A stretch of DNA of 59,063 bases. Source: Actinomycetes bacterium. Lineage in GTDB: Bacteria; Actinomycetota; Acidimicrobiia; Acidimicrobiales; Acidimicrobiaceae. Of this stretch, positions 19,063 to 30,131 are shown piece by piece (the stretch's first letter is position 1; each line of letters opens with the position of its first letter). The DNA is taken from NCBI GenBank assembly GCA_021785255.1, contig JAJYGA010000019.1, positions 1 to 59,063 of the forward strand. Direction: 5' to 3'. Under the pieces are notes generated by a model. The model searched no databases and was not told the origin of the DNA. It saw only the letters and a list, made by a program, of their open reading frames with translations. The position numbers and the translations under genes were made by a program.

Positions 19063-19974
19063 GTGGCCGGTGGTCAGGAACGCACGCTTCGACGGAAAAT
19101 AAAAAGCGTACAGTCGACAAAAAAGATTACAAAGGCGATGGAGTTGATAGCGGCCTCGCGAATCCAGAAGGCTATCTCCCGTATGGCTAACGCTAGGCCT
19201 TACTATCGAGAGCTGTCTGAGATTGTGCGCGACTTGGTCAAAGCGGCAGCGTTGCCGAAGAATCCTTACACAGATCCGGAAAATAACGAAGGAACTGTTG
19301 TGGTGATCTCCATAACATCTGACAGGGGTCTGTGCGGCATCTATAACTCCTCTGTGCTGCGCGCAACTGAGCGGTTGGCAGAGCGAGTTCGCTCTAGTGG
19401 ATCAACGGTGGAGTTGGTAGGGGTTGGCAAGAAGGCCCAGAACTACTTTAAGTTTCAAGAGATAGAAGTTGCTACTCAGGTAAATGGGGTGACAGAGACA
19501 CCTACGTATGTTCAAGCAATGTACATACTGGGATCGATCCTAGATCGTTATGAAATAGGAGAGATATCGAAGGTATATGTTATATCTCACAGATTCGTTT
19601 CGATTGGGGTCCAGAACTTAGAGACGACGGAGCTACTGCCCATCTCCAAAGGACAACTTGAGACGGACAGTACGAAGTCTTCTACCTCTTTTGACTTCGA
19701 GTTTGAGCCCTCACGTGATGTGATAGTAGTGCCGTTGTTTCGCCAATTTACACTTGCAAGATTGTTTGCTCTTTTGTTAGAGGCTTCTACCTCTGAGTAC
19801 GCGTATAGACAACGCGCCATGAAGTCTGCAAGCGAAAACGCTGACGAGTTGGCAAGGAAGTATAGACGTCTTTTGAACAGGGCTAGACAGGACTCTATTA
19901 CAACGGAGATTATGGAGATAGTCGGTGGTGCTGAGGCACTGAAAACTGAGACTGATCCGAGAGCGGAAGGGTAG
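19063..19974 (+). CDS. atpG: F0F1 ATP synthase subunit gamma
   Basis: Central rotor shaft, 303 residues. The N-terminal helix begins AGGQERTLRRKIKSVQSTKK and continues with ITKAMELIAASRIQKA; TSDRGLCGIYNSSV is the conserved core segment, and the C-terminal helix carries MKSASENADELARKYRRLLN with RARQDSITTEIMEIVGGAEA. These are the standard gamma signatures. The GTG start lies 10 bases after atpA with agctaggagct upstream. Confidence 0.96.
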   Translation: MAGGQERTLRRKIKSVQSTKKITKAMELIAASRIQKAISRMANARPYYRELSEIVRDLVKAAALPKNPYTDPENNEGTVVVISITSDRGLCGIYNSSVLRATERLAERVRSSGSTVELVGVGKKAQNYFKFQEIEVATQVNGVTETPTYVQAMYILGSILDRYEIGEISKVYVISHRFVSIGVQNLETTELLPISKGQLETDSTKSSTSFDFEFEPSRDVIVVPLFRQFTLARLFALLLEASTSEYAYRQRAMKSASENADELARKYRRLLNRARQDSITTEIMEIVGGAEALKTETDPRAEG

Positions 19975-20019
19975 TCAATAGATGTTTGCTGTTATTGGTG
20001 TTTTTAGGTATGTCGGTGA

Positions 20020-21473
<1,454 letters not shown>

Positions 21474-21474
<1 letters not shown>

Positions 21475-21869
21475 TGGCCAACTTTCCATTCGTCCTTGTT
21501 TCTCCGGAGCGCGTAGTATTTGAAGATGATATAAGCGCGGTAACACTTCGGAGTGGTGCGGGTGACATTACCTTTATGGCGGGTCATTCTCCGTTCATCG
21601 GATTGGTAGAGACTTGTGCTGTAAGGATAGTTCTTGCTGACGGTTCGGTTTCAATGGCAGCTGTCGACGGTGGTTTCGTAAGAGCAGGCATGAACAAGGT
21701 GAGCGTTGTGACCTCCTCGGCAGAGCTTGCTACGGAGATCGAAGCTGAGACGGTTCTTCACATGAGATCACAGGCAGAACAGGCTCTTCAGGACGGTGAT
21801 GAAGAACTAGGCAATCGATTGATGCGGTCTGCTAAAGTTCGAATGGAGCTAGCTGATATAACAGAGTAG
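21474..21869 (+). CDS. atpC: F0F1 ATP synthase subunit epsilon
   Basis: Rotor subunit that sits at the foot of gamma and can inhibit ATP hydrolysis. The 131-residue sequence has the beta-sandwich domain (FVLVSPERVVFEDDISAV, GDITFMAGHSPFIGLVETC) and a C-terminal helical hairpin. ATG overlaps the atpD stop. It is the last atp gene; the next gene begins 9 bases later, so transcription probably continues. Confidence 0.94.
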
Positions 21870-21878
21870 GTGGAGCCC

Positions 21879-22871
21879 ATGCGGCAACGTTTTGGTGTCG
21901 TCGTAACGCCCTCCAAAGACGTATCTTTGATGCTGAAAGGGATCCAAGCTTCCTTTGGATACCAAGGTGTGGCATCAATAGAACCGCACTTGACGCTAGT
22001 ACCGCCTTTCAACCTTGACCTACGTGAGCTTTCTAAGATGTTGACAACTTTGGGGAGAGTAGGAAGCTCTGTGCAACCCTTTGAAGTCGAACTCTGTTCA
22101 TGGCGAAGTTTTAACTCCAACGGCGACGTTCTTTATCTTGAAGTCAGTAAGGGTGTCCCAGAGCTTGAAGAGATTCAGCAACTGTTAATGGGGACGGGCC
22201 TCTTTCGCGAGGTTGAACGAAAATTTGTGCCCCACTTGACCATAGCGATCGGAATAGGCTCCGAGCGAACTTTACAAGCTCAACAAATTTTGGATTCCGT
22301 CCATTTTAGTTTCGATGTGGACTCCTTAGAGGTTCTTACCAAGCTGCCTGATGAACGCTGGAAGCGATGTGCGCGTTTTGTGTTGGGCTGGGGTAGTCAG
22401 AAAAATATCTCTCATTTGCGTGTTGGTCTATATCTTGAAGCTGGCGTGTCACAAGGTGTATTGGAGGCAATTGACGTTCAAGGGACTTGCAGTCCTTTCA
22501 TTAAGGTGAGGTTGCATCAAATTGTGAGTGGTACTTCAGATGGACTTTGCTCTTTGGTGATGTACGTGGAGTCGGAGATCGTCGGTGTTGTGATCTTTCG
22601 CCATCTCATGACTAAATTAGCGATAGTTGAATGCGTAGTGATTTTCGACGTGAACAACCGTGGATTTGGCTTAGGCAGATTGGCCATGTCGTCTGCTTTG
22701 GAGGTTTTGAGGTATAGACATACGTCATACGTACTTGCAAAGTCGGTTCCGCAGTCACTTTGGCTCAAGAGCATGGGTTTTTTGTCAAGAGAAGATTTTC
22801 CATCTCTTGATGTACTCTCAAAGTTGGCGGAAGACGATGAGGGTGAATACTTGGTTAGGGTGCTATATTGA
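21879..22871 (+). CDS. 2H phosphoesterase (2'-5' RNA ligase family) fused to a GNAT-like domain
   Basis: Two-part protein of 330 residues from the ATG at 21879. The first ~175 residues carry both HxT motifs of the 2H superfamily: PHLTLVPPF near residue 37 and PHLTIAIG near residue 114. Members hydrolyse or ligate 2',5' or cyclic phosphodiester bonds in RNA or nucleotides. The second half (from about 185) resembles an acetyltransferase of the GNAT fold, with [25 protein letters not shown] matching the acetyl-CoA-binding R/Q-x-x-G-x-G/A pattern in [13 protein letters not shown] 21879 follows aggtggag; GTG 21870 is an alternative abutting atpC. Substrates are unknown. Its 3' end overlaps the converging glpX by 17 bases. 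Confidence 0.78.
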   Translation: MRQRFGVVVTPSKDVSLMLKGIQASFGYQGVASIEPHLTLVPPFNLDLRELSKMLTTLGRVGSSVQPFEVELCSWRSFNSNGDVLYLEVSKGVPELEEIQQLLMGTGLFREVERKFVPHLTIAIGIGSERTLQAQQILDSVHFSFDVDSLEVLTKLPDERWKRCARFVLGWGSQKNISHLRVGLYLEAGVSQGVLEAIDVQGTCSPFIKVRLHQIVSGTSDGLCSLVMYVESEIVGVVIFRHLMTKLAIVECVVIFDVNNRGFGLGRLAMSSALEVLRYRHTSYVLAKSVPQSLWLKSMGFLSREDFPSLDVLSKLAEDDEGEYLVRVLY

Positions 22872-23850
22872 AGCCTCGCAGCTTTTCAATACGGTGGTAG
22901 GCGTCAATTCTTCTTACAGTCTTTGATCTCGATCTCATAACCAAGGACTGAGTGATAGCCTTGTCTGATTGGTATCTGACACCACGGAGCAGTTCTCCGT
23001 CTGTAATGCCGGTCGCAGCAAAAAAACAGTTGTCTGAAGCGATGAGATCGTCGGTCATCAGAACTTTATCAAGATCGTATCCTGCATCGAGTGCGAGCTG
23101 GCGCTCCTTGTCGTCTCTAGGCCATAGCTTGCCTTGAATCTCCCCGTCCATAGCTCGAAGTGCTGCGGCGGCCACAACACCTTCTGGAGTCCCACCGATG
23201 CCAAACAAGATGTCGGTTCCAGACTCAGGCCATGCGGTTGCAATTGCTCCGGCAACATCTCCATCAGTAATAAGCTTTACTCGTGCCCCCGCATCTCGAA
23301 TCTCTTGTATCAGTTGGGTGTGACGGTCACGATCAAGCACAACAACTGTAAGGTTCCGAACGGAGGTCTTTTTGGCTTTTGCGAGTGCTTTGAGGTTTTC
23401 TTCGGGTGAGGCGTTTAAGTCTACAACCCCAACTCCTTCAGGACCTACGGCTATCTTGTCCATGTAGAAGCACGGGCCAGGATTGAACATGGTTCCTCGT
23501 TCAGAGACGGCGATTACAGCGAGAGCGCCTCCTCTTCCAGAAGCAGTCGGCCGCGTTCCGTCAATAGGATCTACCGCAACGTCGCACAGCGGTGGTCTGC
23601 CGTCTCCGACGATCTCTCCGTTGAAAAGCATCGGGGCATTGTCTTTTTCACCTTCTCCGATAACTACGACGCCCTCCATGGTTACAGAGTGAAGTACGCT
23701 GCGCATGGCATCCACAGCGGCGCCGTCAGCTCCTTCTTTGTCGCCTCTGCCCATCCACATTCCTGCGGCTAAAGCGGCGGCCTCTGTTACTCGTACTAGC
23801 TCTAGCGCCAAGTTTCTGTCAGGTTTCGTAGTGTTGTCTATGGAGTTCAT
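22855..23850 (-). CDS. glpX: class II fructose-1,6-bisphosphatase
   Basis: Metal-dependent phosphatase of gluconeogenesis converting fructose 1,6-bisphosphate to fructose 6-phosphate. The 331-residue product has the metal motif DPIDGT at about residues 94-99, [12 protein letters not shown] near 64, and the [19 protein letters not shown] and [16 protein letters not shown] segments of GlpX. Actinobacteria generally rely on GlpX as the main FBPase. Reads toward and overlaps the 2H-GNAT gene at its 3' end. ATG start at 23848-23850. Confidence 0.95.
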   Translation of the reverse strand: MNSIDNTTKPDRNLALELVRVTEAAALAAGMWMGRGDKEGADGAAVDAMRSVLHSVTMEGVVVIGEGEKDNAPMLFNGEIVGDGRPPLCDVAVDPIDGTRPTASGRGGALAVIAVSERGTMFNPGPCFYMDKIAVGPEGVGVVDLNASPEENLKALAKAKKTSVRNLTVVVLDRDRHTQLIQEIRDAGARVKLITDGDVAGAIATAWPESGTDILFGIGGTPEGVVAAAALRAMDGEIQGKLWPRDDKERQLALDAGYDLDKVLMTDDLIASDNCFFAATGITDGELLRGVRYQSDKAITQSLVMRSRSKTVRRIDAYHRIEKLRGFNIAP

Positions 23851-24404
23851 CGCAACTAGGGTAGCCTAATTTGACTATCGAATGCACGGTTGTTTGGAAT
23901 TTCTTCCCTGAAACTCTGGAGTTTTACCGTCCGGTTACACCGGGTTCGCCTTGTTTGAGTTACTTGAGTGACGATGGTATCTAATTTCCCTTCTCTTCGC
24001 ACGTGAGTTTCCATGGACATGCGAGCTTCTTTTTGGTTTGAAGAACTATCTAACTTGGTAAAGGAGGAGGCAGCTTGCTCGTCGAAGTCGTTGCCTAAAA
24101 TTTGATCAAAGTTGATTGGATGCTTTGTCTTGAGCGTCTTGAATAGGTGGGCGTGAGCGCAAGTCAGATTGGAGGCTAGCTAGGTTTTCTCAGGCAGTTG
24201 ATGTGACTTGTACCGTGGTGTTATTGTGCGTCTCACCTGAGGAGACAAGAGTTAAGGGTCGACTTTGAAATGAGTTTGCTCTCATGGATGTCGACGTTTT
24301 TCACTTGGGAGAACTGGTGTTGTTGGCTAAGATGTTACCCATAGTGTGCCCAAGGCCTAACCTAGAAAGATGTTTTCGGGATCAAAGTTGAGAGAGAGGC
24401 GTGC
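23851..24404 (+). other. 554-base glpX-murA divergent spacer
   Basis: No convincing ORF. It holds the presumed divergent promoters of glpX and murA. Visible structure: ccggttacaccgg (about 23931-23943), a gtctc-acctgag-gagac hairpin near 24231-24247, and two gtcgac palindromes near 24257 and 24291. None is followed by a U-tract, so they are not intrinsic terminators. I see no tRNA, no repeat and no clear sigma-70 promoter pair. Confidence 0.4.
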
Positions 24405-25694
24405 GTGACATATCAAGATATCTTTGTGGTACGCCCAGCAGGTCCGCTTTTTGGTTCAGTAAAGATAAACGGCGCCAAGAACTCTGTCTTGAAGCTGATG
24501 GCCGCCACCTTGCTGGCGGAAGGTACTCATCATCTTTACAATGTGCCTGATATTACAGACGTTAAGATCGTCGCTCAGATGTTGACGGAGTGCGGCTCTA
24601 AGGTATTTTTTGTTGGGGATGGGGAGGTCATCATCGAAACTCCCAAAACCAGCGACATAACCCCGAGAGCGTCATTGGAGCTTGTGGCAAAGATTCGAGC
24701 CTCAGTTGTGGTCATGGGACCTCTTTTGGCGAGGTGCAAGACCGTTGAGGTGGCGCAACCTGGTGGTGATGACTTTGGTAGTCGGCCGATTGACTATCAT
24801 ATCGAGGGTCTTTCCTCCTTGGGTTCGACATTTTCTGAACGAGATGGTTATCTTATAGGACGTACAGAGGGCCTTACGGGAGGACGAGTAGTCTTGGAGT
24901 TTCCATCCCATACAGCTACCGACAACATCCTTATGGCTGCTGTCTTGGCGGATGGAACAACAGTAATTGAAAATGCGGCTCGAGAACCAGAAGTCATTGA
25001 CCTGGCCGAGATGTTAACCTCTATGGGGGCTAAGATCAACGGTGTCGGTACCTCCAGGATCGAGGTACAAGGGGTTCCTCGACTCGGTGTAGCTAACCAC
25101 AGGGTCATTCCAGATCGAGTTGAAGCAGCGAGCTTTTTAGCCGCTGTTGCAGTTAGCGGTGGTGAGGTCTTCTTGGAAGAAGCTCGGGAAGACCATATGG
25201 AGATGCTATTGAGAAAGATGCGCTCGATGGGGATCCATATAGAATCCACTCCTTTAGGCATCTGGGTAAAGTCAGAGGCTCATCTTAGAGCGGTCGACGT
25301 CTCGACGCTCCCATATCCAGGTGTGGCTACGGACTATCAACCATTGGTTGTGACAATGCTCTCAGTAGCAGAGGGAACAAGTGTAGTCAGCGAGAATCTT
25401 TTCTCTGGTCGATTCCGTTACATTGAGGAGCTTCGGAAGATGGGAGCTGACATTGTGACCGATGGACACCACGTCGTCATCCGTGGTGCCTCAAAGTTGA
25501 CTGGCGCTGAGGTTAGAGCTTCCGATATTCGAGCAGGAGTAGCGCTTATTGTCGCAGCACTGGTAGCTGACGGTGAGACGAAGATCTCTGGAGTAAGACA
25601 TATTGACCGTGGCTACGAGAGAATAGAGCAGCGGCTTCGACTTCTTGGGGCGAACATAGATCGGCGCGCTGTCGGACGCAAGGAAAGCGATTGA
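24405..25694 (+). CDS. murA: UDP-N-acetylglucosamine 1-carboxyvinyltransferase with Asp at the Cys115 position
   Basis: First committed step of peptidoglycan synthesis: transfer of enolpyruvate from PEP to UDP-GlcNAc. The 429-residue protein has the inside-out alpha/beta barrel signatures NGAKNSVLKLM (K25, N26 equal to E. coli K22, N23) and the PGG loop. In that loop the residue normally occupied by the nucleophilic Cys is Asp122 (QPGGDDFGSRPID, codon gat at 24768-24770). Asp at this site is known in Mycobacterium tuberculosis and Chlamydia MurA and removes the Cys that fosfomycin alkylates. GTG start preceded by gagagagaggcgt. The meaB gene follows after one base. Confidence 0.96.
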   Translation: MTYQDIFVVRPAGPLFGSVKINGAKNSVLKLMAATLLAEGTHHLYNVPDITDVKIVAQMLTECGSKVFFVGDGEVIIETPKTSDITPRASLELVAKIRASVVVMGPLLARCKTVEVAQPGGDDFGSRPIDYHIEGLSSLGSTFSERDGYLIGRTEGLTGGRVVLEFPSHTATDNILMAAVLADGTTVIENAAREPEVIDLAEMLTSMGAKINGVGTSRIEVQGVPRLGVANHRVIPDRVEAASFLAAVAVSGGEVFLEEAREDHMEMLLRKMRSMGIHIESTPLGIWVKSEAHLRAVDVSTLPYPGVATDYQPLVVTMLSVAEGTSVVSENLFSGRFRYIEELRKMGADIVTDGHHVVIRGASKLTGAEVRASDIRAGVALIVAALVADGETKISGVRHIDRGYERIEQRLRLLGANIDRRAVGRKESD

Positions 25695-25695
25695 G

Positions 25696-26643
25696 ATGGA
25701 AGAAAAGGACAAGATAGGTGATCTTTTTCGGCGTGCTGATCGTGGGAACCGTTCTGCATTAGCAAAGCTTATATCTTTGGTGGAGCGTGAGGAAGAGGTG
25801 CTGTCTTACGTGCCTGGGGAGATGCGTGCAGAGGGAAAACGCTCATTCCTAATTGGTATCACCGGGCCTCCCGGAGCGGGAAAGTCAACGCTAACTGGTC
25901 GCTTGATTGAGTTTTACAGGAAAAAAGACGACGAGGTGGCGGTTTTAGCAGTTGACCCCACGTCTCCTTATTCGGGAGGAGCGATCCTTGGTGATAGAGT
26001 GCGGATGCAAGCCCACGCATTGGATCCCAAAGTTTACATCCGTTCCATGGCAACTAGAGGCTCCTTAGGCGGTCTCGCTTTAGCGGTGCCGATTACTCTC
26101 AGAGTTCTTGAACTCGTCTCTTTCGACGAGATTCTCGTTGAGACAGTTGGCGTTGGCCAGGTCGAGGTAGACATAGTGGGTTCCTCTGATACAACGGTTG
26201 TAGTTTTGAATCCACTGTGGGGTGATTCGATACAAGCTAATAAGGCAGGACTGCTGGAGATAGCCGATATATTCGTGATCAACAAAGCAGATCGGGATGG
26301 GGTTCGTCAGACGAGGAAAGATCTAGATGCAATGCTGGATTTCTCTGCGCCAAAGAAATGGCGCCCTCCAATTATCGAAACGGTAGCTTCAAGTGGTCAG
26401 GGAATAGCTGAGTTAGCAGCTGCTCTCCAGGCACATAAAGAGTTTTTGACAGACTCTGGTGAGATTGTGCAAAAACGAGAGAACAGAGCTTTGGGCGAGT
26501 TCGATAAGGCCCTGCTACGTTTGTTTGAAAGATCTCTACAAGAACTTGATAGTTTTGCTCGCCTGCGACAAAGTGTGAAAAAGGGAGAGCTGGAGCCAAC
26601 TCAGGCAGCGCGTGAGATTTTAAGGAGGATCTTGGACAACTAG
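25696..26643 (+). CDS. meaB: methylmalonyl-CoA mutase-associated GTPase (MeaB/ArgK family)
   Basis: G3E-type GTPase that loads and protects the adenosylcobalamin cofactor of methylmalonyl-CoA or related acyl-CoA mutases. The 315-residue protein has the P-loop GPPGAGKST at about residues 57-65, DPTSPYSGGAILGDRVRM (switch I region), ETVGVGQVEVD (switch II) and NKAD for guanine specificity. Its mutase is not in the window. ATG one base after murA, so co-transcription is likely. The neighbouring enoyl-CoA hydratase suggests an acyl-CoA theme. Confidence 0.92.
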   Translation: MEEKDKIGDLFRRADRGNRSALAKLISLVEREEEVLSYVPGEMRAEGKRSFLIGITGPPGAGKSTLTGRLIEFYRKKDDEVAVLAVDPTSPYSGGAILGDRVRMQAHALDPKVYIRSMATRGSLGGLALAVPITLRVLELVSFDEILVETVGVGQVEVDIVGSSDTTVVVLNPLWGDSIQANKAGLLEIADIFVINKADRDGVRQTRKDLDAMLDFSAPKKWRPPIIETVASSGQGIAELAAALQAHKEFLTDSGEIVQKRENRALGEFDKALLRLFERSLQELDSFARLRQSVKKGELEPTQAAREILRRILDN

Positions 26644-26679
26644 ACTAGGTTGTTCCCGTGTTGAGCTACATTGAGAAGT

Positions 26680-27453
26680 ATGGGTAAATACGTACACGTC
26701 TCCATTGGTGAAGCAGAAGTAGCTGTAGTTACTTTGGATCGTCCTAAGATGAACGCCCTCTCAAGCGACCTACTCTTGGAGCTTGCTCAGATCGCTGAAG
26801 GTTTCATAGTGTCGCCGCCAAAGGCAGTTGTCCTAACCGGCGGTGAGAAAATCTTTGCAGCTGGTGCAGAGATTTCAGAGTTTCAAGACTCCGCGAGAGC
26901 TCTTGAGCTAGGCCAGTTGTTTCATAGGGCCCTAGGTGCAATCGCCATGATACCTCGTGTTACTATCGCGGCCGTCAATGGTTATGCACTGGGAGGAGGG
27001 TGTGAACTGTCACTGGCATGCGACTTTAGAGTTGCAGGGCAAAGATCCAAGTTTGGCCAACCGGAGATCCTCCTAGGTATTATTCCAGGAGGCGGAGGAA
27101 CACAACGTCTAGCGAGGTTGATTGGTGTCTCTAGGGCCAAGGATTTAATATTGAGTGGACGTCAGGTGCTGGCCGAAGAGGCACTCGCGATTGGACTTGT
27201 CGATAAGGTAGTTTCAGACGATTCTGTGTTGCCCAGTGCGGTTGCTTGGGCGGAATCGTTTGCGCGGGGTGCTTTGACGGCGCAGTCGCTGGCTAAGTAT
27301 GCCATAGACCAGGGCATAGAAAGTTCCTTGGAACGCGGTCTGAACCTTGAACTCAGGGCCTTTGCGGAGGCGTTCAGGAGCGAAGATGCGGAGATAGGCA
27401 TAAAATCCTTTTTTGAAAACGGACCCGGCAAGGCCAAGTTCTCAGGTCGTTGA
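26680..27453 (+). CDS. enoyl-CoA hydratase/isomerase family protein
   Basis: Crotonase-fold enzyme, 257 residues from the ATG at 26680. The oxyanion-hole segments are FAAGAEISEF and GYALGGGCELSLACD, and both catalytic glutamates of true hydratases are present (E109 in GGGCEL, E129 in FGQPEILLG), so hydration of trans-2-enoyl-CoA in fatty-acid breakdown is a reasonable prediction. Exact chain-length preference cannot be read. TTG at 26671 is an alternative start three codons upstream; neither has a strong ribosome site. It converges with glgP, with 48 bases between the stops. Confidence 0.88.
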   Translation: MGKYVHVSIGEAEVAVVTLDRPKMNALSSDLLLELAQIAEGFIVSPPKAVVLTGGEKIFAAGAEISEFQDSARALELGQLFHRALGAIAMIPRVTIAAVNGYALGGGCELSLACDFRVAGQRSKFGQPEILLGIIPGGGGTQRLARLIGVSRAKDLILSGRQVLAEEALAIGLVDKVVSDDSVLPSAVAWAESFARGALTAQSLAKYAIDQGIESSLERGLNLELRAFAEAFRSEDAEIGIKSFFENGPGKAKFSGR

Positions 27454-27501
27454 CAAAACGTCCAAGCGGATGTTGTCGTTGAAGCGTTAACTCCAGGAGT
27501 T

Positions 27502-30039
27502 TTATGCCAGGATCTGCAACCCCATCTCATAAAGGGAGTTTAAATCTTGGTGATACGGGAGTATTGAGGTTACCATGCCAAAGGTGCCTTGACCAAGTAT
27601 CTCTAGTTCGCACTCGTAAAGAGCTATGTTTTCATGAGAGGTGTGTGACTTTAACAAAGCACTTTCTGAATGTTCTGGAAGCAGATCTCCATGGCTGTCA
27701 ATCTTGCCCCATATCACCGAAACTTTGATGTCCTCGGCGTTCAGTTGACCGGTGAACACCTGTACCTGTACGACAGCTTTTCCTTGAATGGTTTCGTCTG
27801 AATCAACTTTGCTGACGATTTCGACCCCTTTTACCGCGACCGAAGGCCATTGCGCTCTCACTTGCTCCTTCCAGGTCGAGAGGCTTTTTGCTCTGGCCGA
27901 GTTGTTCGCTTGTAGAACATGACTTCGTCGTGCTGCAGGTTCATACAGCTGGGTCACATAGTCACTTACCATCCGATGGCCGGAAACCTTGGGCGCCAAA
28001 GTTGAGATGGAGTGTTTCATACGCGTCGTCCACCTACGTGGAATCTGATCGGGGTCACGGTCGTAGAACTCTGAGACGGCACTTTCTTCTAAGATACTGA
28101 AAAGAGAGTCACACTCTAAGCGAGACTTCTCTTCTTCGTAGAACTCAGAGGGAGCCGACGCAATAGCCCAGCCGTTCGCGCCATCAAACATCTCGGCCCA
28201 CCAGCCATCTAGGATCGATAGATTCAGGGCACCGTTGAGTGCAGCTTTCATGCCGGAGGTTCCGGAGGCTTCAAGCGGTCGCGTTGGAGTATTGAGCCAT
28301 ATGTCGCATCCATGGTAGAGGGCCTTGGCTAAGGACATATCGTAATCTGGAACAAAGACGAATCTAGATCGGGCCGGTGAGTGAAAAGCGAAGTCGAATA
28401 CCCTCCTTACAATCTCCTTTCCTGGTTCGTCCTTTGGATGTGCTTTGCCCGCGAATATGAACTGAACGGGTCTGTCAGCAGATAGGCACAGCTCAAGAAG
28501 TCGTTCGGTCTGCGAAAGCAAGAGGTCGGCTCGTTTGTAAGGAGCAAATCTTCGTGCAAATCCGACGGTAAGGGTTTTGGAGTCTAAGACGCTGTCACAC
28601 CACCCTAGGTTGACCTCTTCCCATCCGGAAGCTATGAGGGCGTTTTTCAACCTTCTTCGAATCTCAGGCACCATCTTGGACCTTAGTCCTTCTTTGGTCT
28701 GCCAAAGGATTTCGTCGGGAATGTCACTAAATGAACTCCATTCCTCAGCGGATGCGTTGGCCCAATTTGGATGTACGGAACTTGAGTAAAGATCTGAGAA
28801 CTCGTGGGCAGTCCACGTAGAGGGGTGTACGCCGTTGGTTATGTGTCCTATGGGAACTTGGGAGTGTTCCAGCTCAGGCCAAACGCCAGAAAATAGCTCT
28901 CTTGAAACTTGGCCGTGTAGCTTTGATACACCATTTACCGAAGAGGCAAGCCTCATTCCCATAATCGCCATATTGAAGGGCGCTTCAACGGGCTCTTCTG
29001 CAAAGTGACCTAGTGCGAGAATATCGCTCATGTCCACTTTGCACTCAGTAGCGATGTAGGAGAGATACTTGTACATGAGATCCACAGGGAATAGGTCGAT
29101 TCCCGCGGGGACAGGAGTGTGCGTTGTAAAGATGTTGGATGCTCTTACGACCTCAACAGCTTCTTTGAACTGGAAACCTTCAGATATTAGCTCACGCAGG
29201 CGTTCGAGTCCCAAAAAACCAGCGTGCCCTTCATTTGAGTGGTAGATCTCAACTTTTTCTCCCAGGGTTCGTAAAGCCCGTACACCTCCAACTCCAAGGA
29301 CGATCTCCTGTCTCAGGCGGTGTTCGACGTCACCTCCGTAAAGGCGATCAGTAATTGTGCGAAGGTGGGGAGGATTGTGTTCGTTGTCTGTATCTAAGAG
29401 ATAGAGATTGACTCTGCCTACCTTGGCCCGCCAGATGTTTACGATAACCTCCTCTTCACCAAGACGCAGAGCTACTTCATTTGCGGAGTCAGGAGCTTCA
29501 AGTCCCACCTCTAAGGGATTCAAGTTTGGATATCGCTCAAATTGATTTCCTCGCGGGGTCACGCCTTGACGAAAGTACCCTGAGCGATAGAAAAGACCCA
29601 CACCGACGATCGGTACTCCCAAAGCGGAAGAAGACTTTAAATGGTCGCCAGCTAGTACGCCTAGTCCACCTGAATACTGTGGAAGGGCGGATGAGATTCC
29701 AAACTCCGGAGAAAAGTATGCTATTGCCGAGATAGAGGAGTCTATTTGTTGAAACCAAGACTCTGACTTCAGATAAGCATCGAGATCGCTGCTCACTTTT
29801 TTTAGGAACTCAGTAAAACGTGAGTCGTTGGACAGCTCTTCAAGTCTGTCATTTGATACGTGCTCTAGGAGATGAAAAGCGTTATGATCGGTCTCTTCCC
29901 ATATCTTGGGATCGATCCACCGAAACAGGTCTTGGCTCTGGCGGTCCCATGCCCAGCGTAGGTTACTTGCCACTTGTGTAAGTGGGGATAAGTTCTCAGG
30001 TATTGAACGTTCGACTCTAAAACTATGTAGTGGTTTCAC
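27502..30039 (-). CDS. glgP: alpha-glucan (glycogen) phosphorylase, GT35, short actinobacterial/Thermus-type
   Basis: Releases glucose 1-phosphate from alpha-1,4-glucans. The 845-residue protein shows YSGGLGVLAGDHLK near the N-terminus, the NEGHAGFL segment, FARRFAPYKRADLLL, and the PLP-lysine motif PLEASGTSGMKAALNG. It is of the subgroup with a roughly 100-residue N-terminal DUF3417-like region (RVERSIPENLSPL..NLRWAWD) rather than the mammalian/E. coli type. It diverges from glgE, so breakdown and synthesis genes share one 92-base intergenic region. ATG start at 30037-30039. Confidence 0.94.
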   Translation of the reverse strand: MKPLHSFRVERSIPENLSPLTQVASNLRWAWDRQSQDLFRWIDPKIWEETDHNAFHLLEHVSNDRLEELSNDSRFTEFLKKVSSDLDAYLKSESWFQQIDSSISAIAYFSPEFGISSALPQYSGGLGVLAGDHLKSSSALGVPIVGVGLFYRSGYFRQGVTPRGNQFERYPNLNPLEVGLEAPDSANEVALRLGEEEVIVNIWRAKVGRVNLYLLDTDNEHNPPHLRTITDRLYGGDVEHRLRQEIVLGVGGVRALRTLGEKVEIYHSNEGHAGFLGLERLRELISEGFQFKEAVEVVRASNIFTTHTPVPAGIDLFPVDLMYKYLSYIATECKVDMSDILALGHFAEEPVEAPFNMAIMGMRLASSVNGVSKLHGQVSRELFSGVWPELEHSQVPIGHITNGVHPSTWTAHEFSDLYSSSVHPNWANASAEEWSSFSDIPDEILWQTKEGLRSKMVPEIRRRLKNALIASGWEEVNLGWCDSVLDSKTLTVGFARRFAPYKRADLLLSQTERLLELCLSADRPVQFIFAGKAHPKDEPGKEIVRRVFDFAFHSPARSRFVFVPDYDMSLAKALYHGCDIWLNTPTRPLEASGTSGMKAALNGALNLSILDGWWAEMFDGANGWAIASAPSEFYEEEKSRLECDSLFSILEESAVSEFYDRDPDQIPRRWTTRMKHSISTLAPKVSGHRMVSDYVTQLYEPAARRSHVLQANNSARAKSLSTWKEQVRAQWPSVAVKGVEIVSKVDSDETIQGKAVVQVQVFTGQLNAEDIKVSVIWGKIDSHGDLLPEHSESALLKSHTSHENIALYECELEILGQGTFGMVTSILPYHQDLNSLYEMGLQILA

Positions 30040-30131
30040 ATATCACAGGTTATTTGCTTGACACCTCTTCGGATGACCGGTTGAGATAATACTCTATGTA
30101 GCTAGGTGTTCTTGTTGAAAGGGAGGTTATT
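30040..30131 (+). promoter_or_regulatory. divergent glgP / glgE promoter region
   Basis: 92 bases must hold promoters for both directions. On the plus strand TTGACA occurs at 30058-30063, and an extended -10-like tgagataat ends at 30090, but the spacer is 21 bases, longer than the 16-19 usual for the housekeeping sigma factor. The glgE ribosome site is gggagg near 30121. The exact promoter cannot be fixed by eye. Confidence 0.35.

Noticed and set aside
30058-30090. TTGACA plus gataat as a standard glgE promoter
   Set aside because: Spacer of 21 bases is too long for the housekeeping sigma factor; kept only as a tentative region.
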